From CAYMDJ01 sp964537525 (GTDB lineage Archaea > Aenigmatarchaeota > Aenigmatarchaeia > QMZP01): a stretch of DNA of 9,763 nt. Shown piece by piece: positions 1 to 4,204 of this stretch. A program made the translations under genes and the position numbers. The stretch covers positions 1 through 9,763 of the forward strand of contig CAZIAB010000030.1 of assembly GCA_964537525.1 (NCBI GenBank), written 5' to 3'. The notes below the pieces were generated by a model. That model made no database searches. It was given only the letters and a program-made list of their open reading frames with translations, and was not told the origin of the DNA. Every line of letters starts with the position of its first letter. The stretch's first letter is position 1.

Positions 1-233
1 CGCTTGACGCGCTTTCTGACATAGAGAAGGAAATCAACACAGGGATAACCATTGCCCACCGAGCGCTGGACGACTTCAATACCATCATATCGGTCCTGGA
101 CTCCAAGATAACCAAGGCCGACAGCACATCGGACATAGACATAGACTCGTCCGAGGACGTTGACGAGTACGTCAAGGGAATCTATGACCAGATGGAGAAG
201 ATAAAGGCAGAGCTCAGGTCAGTCGAGAAATAG
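1..233 (+). CDS. C-terminal part of an unidentified acidic helical protein (5' end outside window)
   Basis: A reading frame is open from base 3 to a TAG at 231-233, giving the last 76 residues of a protein that begins upstream. The product is rich in Asp, Glu, Lys, Ile and Ser. It contains an acidic, Ser/Asp-rich linker (around STSDIDIDSSEDVDEY) between two stretches that look helical, and it ends in a charged helix (QMEKIKAELRSVEK). There are no cysteines, no membrane segment and no motif I recognise. A coiled-coil role such as a structural or partner-binding protein is possible but only inferred. Codon choice (ATA Ile, AGG Arg, GAC Asp) matches the other genes, so it looks native. It ends 40 bases before the tRNA, which has its own TATA box, so the two are probably separate transcripts. 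Confidence 0.6.
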   Translation, partial: LDALSDIEKEINTGITIAHRALDDFNTIISVLDSKITKADSTSDIDIDSSEDVDEYVKGIYDQMEKIKAELRSVEK

Positions 234-239
234 GCCTCT

Positions 240-250
240 AATTTAAATAC
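240..250 (+). promoter_or_regulatory. TATA box for tRNA-Leu
   Basis: The stretch AATTTAAATAC is a good archaeal TATA box. Its centre at about 245 places a start site near 271, three bases before the mature 5' end of the tRNA at 274. The box lies immediately after the stop codon of the upstream gene. Confidence 0.6.
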
Positions 251-311
251 TGTATCCGAATATACTTAGCTGTGCGGGGGTTCCCGAGCGGTCAAAGGGG
301 CAGGACTCAAG

Positions 312-353
312 ATTACCAGTCTTAAGATTTGAGGCTTTTGCCGTTGATAGGAA
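312..353 (+). other. tRNA-Leu intron 1, canonical position 37/38, 42 nt
   Basis: Removing these 42 bases joins G37 (311) to A38 (354) and restores a normal 7-nt anticodon loop and 5-bp stem. The splice geometry is a relaxed BHB. There are 3-nt bulges at 310-312 and 352-354. The central 4-bp helix pairs 306-309 with 348-351 with one C-A mismatch and one G-U pair, and the weak inner helix starts at 313/347. A one-base shift of the boundary gives the same mature RNA. Confidence 0.8.
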
Positions 354-385
354 ATCCTGTGGCTTAGTGCCTTCGTCGGTTCGAA

Positions 386-486
386 TGAACCCTTTTGCCC
401 AAGTAAACGGGCAAAAGCGTTTGCGGAAAGAACGCCTTCGGCACCAGGAGCAACATAAACCATCCTGGATGAAGTGGTTCCGTGAA
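386..486 (+). other. tRNA-Leu intron 2, non-canonical T-loop position 59/60, 101 nt
   Basis: The T-arm starts normally (GTCGG TTCGAA) but resumes with T CCGGT only at 487. The repeat GAAT at 383-386 and 484-487 leaves the junction ambiguous by four bases. BHB geometry fixes it. The T-stem is the outer helix. Two 3-nt AAT bulges (384-386 and 485-487) are each cut AA|T. The central helix pairs 380-383 with 481-484 with one mismatch. The inner helix GAACC (387-391) pairs with GGTTC (476-480). The interior holds three hairpins: 392-400/409-417 (9 bp perfect), 417-421/431-435 and 444-449/463-468. No reading frame is apparent. Non-canonical archaeal introns of this kind need a splicing endonuclease with relaxed specificity. 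Confidence 0.8.
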
Positions 487-500
487 TCCGGTCCCCCGCA

Positions 501-757
501 CTAACCTTTTTGCAGTTAGTTGTGTCGCCAATTAACAACAAGGCAGGTGACTATAACGAATCTTTATTGGTGATAAAAAGCTTAACCAAAAAACGAATGT
601 AAATTCTGCATGTTGCTCCTCGGCTTGCATAAGCGGTAGCTATCGTAAGCCGAGTAACGCTTATAAACCCGCATGTTTATTAATTTCTGTCCCGAAAGGG
701 GAAAGATTTAAATATGCAAAAGGGACTATTGTATTAATCAAAACCGAGCAGGTTCAA
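501..757 (+). other. Intergenic stretch between tRNA-Leu and the L18e operon
   Basis: No protein gene is supported here. It contains a T5 run at 507-511, suited to terminating the tRNA. An 8-bp inverted repeat CTCGGCTT/AAGCCGAG (619-626 and 647-654) has a 20-nt loop that itself contains the near-palindrome CGGTAGCTATCG. Two TATA-like boxes follow, at 660-668 and 706-715. A short CCC-GAAA-GGG hairpin (691-700) lies between them. A small RNA around the 619-654 hairpin is possible but not shown. Confidence 0.5.
706..715 (+). promoter_or_regulatory. TATA box of the L18e-L13-S9-S10 operon
   Basis: ATTTAAATAT is preceded by a purine-rich GGGGAAAG that suits a TFB-recognition element. Its centre near 711 predicts a start site near 737, giving a leader of about 21 nt before the ATG at 758. 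A second box, CTTATAAAC at 660-668, could drive an alternative longer transcript. Confidence 0.6.
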
Positions 758-1117
758 ATGAAAGTGAGAGCCAAGCACCAGGAACTGAAAGGGCTCATCC
801 AGACCCTCCATAAGAAGGGTGTGGAGGAAGGCGCCCCGATATGGTCAGCAGTAGCACGGGGGCTTAACAGGCCTAACCGGAGGGGCTATGAGGTGAACCT
901 GCATCGTCTCGATAAATACGCGAAGAAGAACGACAGGATTGTCGTTCCGGGCGCGGTCCTTGGTTCTGGAGAGGTAACGAAGCCGCTCACAGTCGCCGCT
1001 CTGAAGTTTTCCTCTGAGGCAGAGAGGAAGATAAGGAAGGCAGGCGGCAAGACCATGGGCATAGAGGAGCTTGCCGGTGAGAAGCCCAGGGGAAAGGGCT
1101 TAAGGATAATGGGATAG
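758..1117 (+). CDS. rpl18e: 50S ribosomal protein L18e
   Basis: This 119-residue protein matches archaeal/eukaryotic L18e in length and sequence. It has the N-terminal helix region KVRAKHQELKGLIQ, a central W-S-A-V-A-x-x-L-N-R-P-x-R stretch (about 29-41), and the V-V-P-G-x-V-L-G-S-G segment (about 62-71). It ends in a glycine/lysine-rich tail (GEKPRGKGLRIMG). L18e is a large-subunit protein. The ATG at 758 is preceded by a weak Shine-Dalgarno (AGGT, 750-753), consistent with the short leader predicted from the TATA box at 706-715. The next gene starts one base after its stop, so it is the first gene of a tightly packed operon. Confidence 0.93.
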   Translation: MKVRAKHQELKGLIQTLHKKGVEEGAPIWSAVARGLNRPNRRGYEVNLHRLDKYAKKNDRIVVPGAVLGSGEVTKPLTVAALKFSSEAERKIRKAGGKTMGIEELAGEKPRGKGLRIMG

Positions 1118-1118
1118 C

Positions 1119-1544
1119 ATGGACGAGATGATAGTCAACGCAGACAACCAGGTCGCGGGAAGGATGGCATCCAGGATTGCCAAGGAGCTCCTGAGGGGGA
1201 GCAGGGTTCATGTTGTTAATGCTGAAAAGGCAGTGATATCCGGAAACCCTGAGCATGTCCTAAAGACGTTCAGGGAGAGGGTTGAAAGGGGAGACCCCTA
1301 CCACGGGCCATTCTATCCCAGGAGGCCCGACGCAATCGTTAAGAGGATGGTCAGGGGAATGCTTCCCAAGAATCCCAGGGGAAGGGAGGCCCTGAAAGGG
1401 CTCAGGGTCTACATATCGATTCCCAATGAGCTTGCAGAGAGGGAGCACATATCATTCGAGAAGACCAGGAACACCATAACAGGAAAGGTCACCCCGCTTT
1501 CAAGGCTTTCAGAGAGGCTAGGTGCTAAGAGAACATGGCAGTAA
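1119..1544 (+). CDS. rpl13: 50S ribosomal protein L13
   Basis: This 141-residue protein is archaeal L13 (uL13), a large-subunit RNA-binding protein. Diagnostic stretches are the N-terminal nucleotide-fold-like segment (VNADNQVAGRMAS, about 6-18), VVNAEKAVISGNP (about 32-44), the Y-H-G-P-F-Y-P-x-R-P-D patch (about 61-71), and V-R-G-M-L-P-K-N-P-R-G-R-E-A (about 78-91). The start could be the ATG at 1119 or the ATG three codons later at 1128, since archaeal homologues usually begin close to the I-V-N/D-A motif. It begins one base after L18e and its stop overlaps the S9 start by 10 bases, implying translational coupling. Confidence 0.93.
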   Translation: MDEMIVNADNQVAGRMASRIAKELLRGSRVHVVNAEKAVISGNPEHVLKTFRERVERGDPYHGPFYPRRPDAIVKRMVRGMLPKNPRGREALKGLRVYISIPNELAEREHISFEKTRNTITGKVTPLSRLSERLGAKRTWQ

Positions 1545-2131
1545 AACCGGCGTACGAGAAGAAGCAGGAAGGAAGGAAACAGGTAGCTGAAATTCCGAAG
1601 GAACCAAAGGCTCAGGAGAAACTGCCTGAAAAGAAACACGAGAAGCCAAAGCACCAGGAAAAACGACCCGAAAGGCGGGCAGAGAAGACTGAGCCGAAAA
1701 AAGCCCAGGAAAAACGACCCGAAAAGAAACCACAACCCATCTTTACAACAGGGAAGAGGAAGAAGGCGGTTGCCAGGGCAAAATTCGTGGCAGGAAAGGG
1801 CTCTGTAAAGGTCAACGGGAAGCCCATAGAGCTTTATGATTCAGAGATGCTCAGATTGAGGATGATGGAGCCGCTCATGCTGGCAGGGGATGCTGCAAAA
1901 TCTTATGATATCAGGGTCAATGTGAGGGGCGGAGGACCGATGGGCCAGGCAGATGCCGCAAGGCAGGCAATAGCAAGAGGATTGGTTGGGCTTGTCGGAG
2001 GCAACCTGAAGCAGGTATACATGTCGTATGACAGGAACCTGCTGGTCTTTGACCCCAGGAGGACAGAGCCGCACAAACCCCCGAGGTCTTCACAAGGGCC
2101 GAGGAGATACAAGCAGAGGTCAAAGAGGTAG
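1535..2131 (+). CDS. rps9: 30S ribosomal protein S9 with a long charged N-terminal extension
   Basis: The last 130 residues are a normal archaeal S9 (uS9): TTGKRKKAVARAKF at about 71-84, VNGKPIELYDSEMLR, the NVRGGGPMGQADAARQAIARGL block, and a basic tail ending RRYKQRSKR that in S9 reaches the ribosomal P site. The first 68 residues are not part of the usual protein. They are almost only Lys, Glu, Pro, Arg and Gln and look disordered. The unit QEKRPE(R/K) occurs twice, encoded by an exact 20-bp repeat 51 bases apart, so the tail has grown by in-frame duplication. The ATG at 1535 overlaps the L13 stop, and no internal ATG lies in the extension, which supports the long form. Confidence 0.92.
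   Translation: MAVKPAYEKKQEGRKQVAEIPKEPKAQEKLPEKKHEKPKHQEKRPERRAEKTEPKKAQEKRPEKKPQPIFTTGKRKKAVARAKFVAGKGSVKVNGKPIELYDSEMLRLRMMEPLMLAGDAAKSYDIRVNVRGGGPMGQADAARQAIARGLVGLVGGNLKQVYMSYDRNLLVFDPRRTEPHKPPRSSQGPRRYKQRSKR
1654..1724 (+). repeat. In-frame 20-bp direct repeat in the S9 N-terminal extension
   Basis: The 20-mer at 1654-1673 is repeated exactly at 1705-1724, an offset of 51 bases (17 codons), so the reading frame is kept. Each copy encodes QEKRPE within a Lys/Glu/Pro tract. Confidence 0.9.
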
Positions 2132-2134
2132 ATT

Positions 2135-2470
2135 ATGGAATTCGCAAGGATAAAGCTGGCGGGAAGGAACCCGGAAGAACTCAAGGCAATAACAGACCAG
2201 GTTCTTGACATCGCAAAGAAATATGGAGCTTCCGTACGCGGACCAATCCCTCTCCCGACCAAGAAGCTGAGGGTCCAGACGCTCAAGACTCCCTGCGGTG
2301 ACGGGACAGGTCACGGGAACGCGACCTGGGACAGGTGGGAGATGAGAATCCACCGGAGGATTATTGACATAGGTTCCAATGAGAGGGCGCTGAGGCATGT
2401 CGTGAGGATACCGATACCAGAGGGCGTGAAGATAGACATAGAGCTGAAGGAGAAGTACGAACACAAGTAA
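2135..2470 (+). CDS. rps10: 30S ribosomal protein S10
   Basis: This 111-residue protein is archaeal S10 (uS10), a small-subunit head protein. It has ARIKLAGRNPEEL near the N-terminus, the conserved V-R-G-P-I-P-L-P-T-K-K-L-R-V loop (about 34-47), the W-x-R-W-E-M-R-I-H-R-R-I-I-D-I strand (about 66-80), and a closing V-x-I-x-I-E-L-K. The loop between these (TPCGDGTGHGNATW) carries a Cys and a His. Its ATG lies three bases after the S9 stop, so it belongs to the same transcript. In many archaea rps10 sits beside the EF-1alpha gene, while rpoN and rpoK follow S9. Its position here is unusual. Confidence 0.93.
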   Translation: MEFARIKLAGRNPEELKAITDQVLDIAKKYGASVRGPIPLPTKKLRVQTLKTPCGDGTGHGNATWDRWEMRIHRRIIDIGSNERALRHVVRIPIPEGVKIDIELKEKYEHK

Positions 2471-2487
2471 ATTCTTACACTTTTCGT

Positions 2488-2560
2488 TAACCTTTTGTGG
2501 AAGTGGAAACTCCTGTAAAAGGTTAGAACACAAGTGATGCGCGCACGTCTGATTTTTATT
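2488..2560 (+). terminator. Hairpin and T-rich tract after the ribosomal operon
   Basis: TAACCTTTT (2488-2496) and AAAAGGTTA (2517-2525) form a perfect 9-bp inverted repeat 18 bases after the S10 stop. A T-rich tract (GATTTTTATT, 2551-2560) follows. The T-run is a plausible archaeal termination signal, and the hairpin may protect the 3' end. Confidence 0.45.
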
Positions 2561-2599
2561 CGTCAATCGTTTAACCCATTCTTTTATAAGGTTTTGCTA

Positions 2600-2985
2600 C
2601 ATAATTATACATAGGTATCATGAAAGCTTCAGTTATCGCTACCAGGGCTTGGCATATGCTCAATGTAGCTGTAACAGGAGCTTACTACTGTACATTCTCA
2701 ATCGCAGCAAAGCCTGCAGCACAGTGATTGGGGATGATTCCTTTTTGGCGGATGACCCGTATATACTCCTGCTCGATTCATAACAGCAACCAACTACATG
2801 GCATTCTAGAGATGCCAGTAATCCCAATAGGGATTTGCCCGAAAGGGCACAAAATTGTTCGAGGGCTCCGGACCAGATCCAAGCCATAGGAGCGTTATCC
2901 TTTAAGTGCACGGCACCCCCGACGTCTGACGTCGGAAGAAATCCGTGAATCCGGAATCTGCGTTCCAGAGCCCCCGGAGAATATT
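2600..2985. other. Hairpin-dense non-coding stretch between convergent genes (candidate structured RNA)
   Basis: No convincing protein gene lies between S10 and prefoldin alpha. Hairpins on the plus strand are: TGGCAT/ATGCCA (2799-2804 and 2812-2817), AATCCC-AATA-GGGATT (2820-2835), TGCCC-GAAA-GGGCA (2836-2849), GTGC/GCAC (2906-2916), CCGACGT-CTG-ACGTCGG (2919-2935) and GGAA/TTCC (2953-2966). A long-range helix pairs 2860-2869 with 2967-2976. It has G-U pairs if read from the minus strand but A-C mismatches on the plus strand, whereas the GAAA tetraloop favours the plus strand, so the strand is unsettled. Possible plus-strand TATA boxes lie at 2582-2589 and 2603-2612. I could not match it to tRNA, RNase P RNA, SRP RNA or 5S rRNA. 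Confidence 0.45.
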
Positions 2986-2988
2986 TTA

Positions 2989-3456
2989 TCATGAGTCCTT
3001 TCTCTCGATTTTCCTGCTCATCTCCTGGACATCGAGAGCAATCTCGTTCATCTTCTCTATTACAGAAAGCATCTGCTTCTCGACCTCTTTGTATGAATCA
3101 TCCATCAGCTTCGTCATTTCTCTCACGTGGCCCTTCACAGAGGTCTTGTCCTTGTTCAGCATGACCCCTGAGCCCAGGTCTGCTATCAGCTCTCCTGTCG
3201 TCTGGCCCTTGGTGTAGATGCCGCTACCAAGGGGTATCATTATGTCACCCTGCTTGGGCTTTATGTTATCTATGGCCTCTTTCGTGCTGTTCAGCTCGAG
3301 CAGCCTCTGCTCTATGAGCTGGAGCTGCTGCTTCAGGGACTCGCCCTGCCTCTCAAGGAGCTGGTAGAGAATCAGCTTCTGCTGAATGTCCTCTTCTGTA
3401 ACAGGCTTCTCCTGCTTGTCTTCCTTTACCTTTACGGTAATCTCTTCTTCTCCCAT
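2989..3456 (-). CDS. pfdA: Prefoldin subunit alpha
   Basis: This is the alpha subunit of the archaeal prefoldin hexamer, which holds unfolded proteins for the chaperonin. The fold is readable: a long N-terminal helix (about 20-62), a central beta-hairpin region with the typical I-P-L-G-S-G-I-Y segment (about 74-81) and the G-E-L-I-A-D-L-G-S-G-V-M-L-N stretch (about 88-101), then a C-terminal coiled-coil helix (about 108-152). I start it at the ATG whose first base is 3456 (155 residues). AGGAG (3462-3466) lies 5 nt upstream of it, while the GTG two codons earlier overlaps that site. About 20 charged residues precede the first helix. A TATA-like box on this strand lies at 3479-3490. Confidence 0.9.
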   Translation of the reverse strand: MGEEEITVKVKEDKQEKPVTEEDIQQKLILYQLLERQGESLKQQLQLIEQRLLELNSTKEAIDNIKPKQGDIMIPLGSGIYTKGQTTGELIADLGSGVMLNKDKTSVKGHVREMTKLMDDSYKEVEKQMLSVIEKMNEIALDVQEMSRKIERKDS

Positions 3457-3478
3457 GGACACTCCTTTGTTTCAGGTG

Positions 3479-3490
3479 TTTATAAAATTA
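3479..3490 (-). promoter_or_regulatory. TATA-like box upstream of prefoldin alpha
   Basis: Read on the minus strand this is TAATTTTATAAA. Its centre near 3484 would start transcription around 3458, which leaves almost no leader and would trim the Shine-Dalgarno. A second AT-rich box, ATTAAATAG (3525-3533), would give a leader of about 45 nt. Which is used cannot be settled here. Confidence 0.35.
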
Positions 3491-3534
3491 TCACATCAAT
3501 CATTGCGACATGCACGCTATATGACTATTTAATG

Positions 3535-3556
3535 CCTCACCCTTTCAGGGTAAGGC
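3535..3556 (-). terminator. Hairpin after pth2
   Basis: On the minus strand CCTTACCC and GGGTGAGG form an 8-bp stem around a 6-nt loop, 18 bases after the pth2 stop. The single non-Watson-Crick pair is G-U on the minus strand and A-C on the plus strand, consistent with the minus transcript being the folded one. It is likely a 3'-end or terminator structure. Confidence 0.4.
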
Positions 3557-3574
3557 CATTATTATCAGTTGACG

Positions 3575-3919
3575 TTAGAGCATCTTCAGTTCCCCTGTGA
3601 CTTCATCTATCCTGTCCTCTGCGTCGGGCCCTATCCCCAGGGCGGTGACCGTGCCTGGAGCGAGCTCTGTCCTTCCCGCATCCCTTATCAGGGCGCAGGG
3701 GAGTCCCAGTTTGAGGGCCTTCCTGTGCAGGGCGAGCATGGTTTTCAGGTCGGAGACCTCAACTACCACCTTCTTTGAGCCGTCCCTCTTCCACTCACCC
3801 TTCTGGGAGGAATTGGCCCTCTCGAAGGAATCCAGCGAGGCATGCGCCACCTGGGCTGAGAGCTTCCCCTTGCTCAGCTTCAGGTCCTTCCTCACCACGA
3901 TTACCTGTTTGTACTCCAT
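3575..3919 (-). CDS. pth2: Peptidyl-tRNA hydrolase, PTH2 type
   Basis: Pth2 frees tRNA from peptidyl-tRNAs dropped by ribosomes. The 114-residue product fits the family length and carries its marks: V-I-V-V-R-K-D-L at the start, G-K-L-S-A-Q-V-A-H-A (about 18-27) with the conserved Lys and His, the L-P-C-A-L-I-R-D-A-G-R-T-E-L-A-P-G-T core (about 73-90) and A-L-G-I-G-P (about 93-98). Two ATGs stand in tandem. I choose the second (first base 3919) because AGGAG (3925-3929) is 5 nt from it but only 2 nt from the first at 3922. The spacing equals that at prefoldin alpha. A long, structured leader separates it from its likely TATA box near 4098-4105. Confidence 0.92.
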   Translation of the reverse strand: MEYKQVIVVRKDLKLSKGKLSAQVAHASLDSFERANSSQKGEWKRDGSKKVVVEVSDLKTMLALHRKALKLGLPCALIRDAGRTELAPGTVTALGIGPDAEDRIDEVTGELKML

Positions 3920-3934
3920 CATCTCTCCTTCCTG

Positions 3935-4043
3935 TTGGTTACGGATAGGGCGACTTCGTCACCCGCATCTAACTCTCGCCTTGTAATTGGTTACGGAGCC
4001 GTCTTGGAGCATCCTGTTAATGACGGCCAATTACACTCGCCTT
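3935..4043 (-). promoter_or_regulatory. Duplicated motif and hairpins in the pth2 leader
   Basis: On the minus strand AAGGCGAG opens and TCCGTAACCAA closes each of two successive units, at 4043-3987 and 3982-3935. Each unit encloses a stem. In the first, GCCGTC/GACGGC (3998-4003 and 4022-4027) is nested in the GTAATTGG/CCAATTAC repeat (3983-3990 and 4027-4034). In the second, GGGTGAC-GAA-GTCGCCC (3964-3948) has a G-U pair that would be A-C on the plus strand, pointing to minus-strand RNA. The second unit ends 16 bases before the upstream ATG of pth2. No open frame explains the repeats. Confidence 0.5.
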
Positions 4044-4071
4044 TTGGAGGTTGTTAACTCCCTTTCTGGAT

Positions 4072-4096
4072 TAAACCTCTTTTGGAAAGAGGTTTA
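4072..4096. promoter_or_regulatory. 11-bp inverted repeat at the pth2 promoter
   Basis: TAAACCTCTTT and AAAGAGGTTTA are perfect complements around a 3-base loop. On the minus strand the repeat lies directly after a TATA-like TATATACA (4105-4098), spanning the predicted pth2 start site near 4076. It could be an operator or the terminator of transcription coming from the pilin gene. Confidence 0.45.
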
Positions 4097-4120
4097 TTGT
4101 ATATAGTTGGGTCTGACTGG

Positions 4121-4149
4121 TTAAAAAAGAGAAATAGATAAAAATAAGG
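4121..4149 (-). terminator. T-rich terminator of the pilin gene
   Basis: On the minus strand this region is a run of pyrimidines, mostly T, ending in T6 (4128-4123), about 45-70 bases past the pilin stop. Such oligo-T tracts end archaeal transcripts. A weak hairpin (GGCCT/AGGCC, 4161-4165 and 4184-4188) precedes it. Confidence 0.5.
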
Positions 4150-4186
4150 AAATGGGCATTGGCCTTACAAGAAACCTACAGGGAGG

Positions 4187-4204
4187 CCGTGACCTAGGTC
4201 ACGG
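4187..4204. repeat. 18-bp perfect palindrome over the pilin stop codon
   Basis: CCGTGACCTAGGTCACGG reads the same on both strands and contains the TAG stop of the pilin gene (4194-4196). As RNA it can fold to a 7-bp stem with a 4-nt loop. Confidence 0.7.

Larger units (their letters stand above)
274..500 (+). tRNA. tRNA-Leu(CAA) with two BHB introns
   Basis: The acceptor stem pairs GCGGGGG (274-280) with CCCCCGC (493-499), with A73 at 500 and no encoded CCA. The D-arm pairs CCC with GGG and keeps the loop GG at 290-291. The anticodon stem CAGGA (301-305) pairs with TCCTG (355-359). The loop CTCAAG|A has anticodon CAA at 308-310, which reads UUG. A long class II variable arm (GGC/GCC at 361-363 and 369-371) is as expected for leucine. 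The T-stem is GTCGG (375-379) with CCGGT (488-492), including two G-U pairs, and the T-loop TTCGAAT is restored only after a second intron is removed. Exons are 274-311, 354-385 and 487-500, giving 84 nt. A T5 run follows at 507-511. It is the only tRNA I could fold in the window. Confidence 0.88.

Noticed and set aside
2533..2552. GTGATG followed by CTGA, resembling box C and box D of a guide RNA
   Set aside because: The boxes are only about 10 bases apart, with no internal D' and C' boxes and no room for a guide.
2620..2727. 35-codon plus-strand frame with an AGGT in front of the ATG
   Set aside because: It is too short, has no recognisable motif, and lies in the hairpin-rich non-coding block.
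2799..2817. Minus-strand hairpin whose loop CTCTAGA would read as an amber (CUA) anticodon loop
   Set aside because: No D-arm, T-arm or acceptor stem can be built around it. TCTAGA is simply a palindrome in the loop.
2660..2992. 110-codon minus-strand reading frame starting at an ATGA overlap with the prefoldin alpha stop
   Set aside because: Its composition (many Ser, Leu, Cys and Trp) and Arg codons (CGC, CGG, CGA and AGA mixed with AGG) differ from the real genes, the ribosome site is poor, and it runs through perfect hairpins. It is better explained as non-coding.
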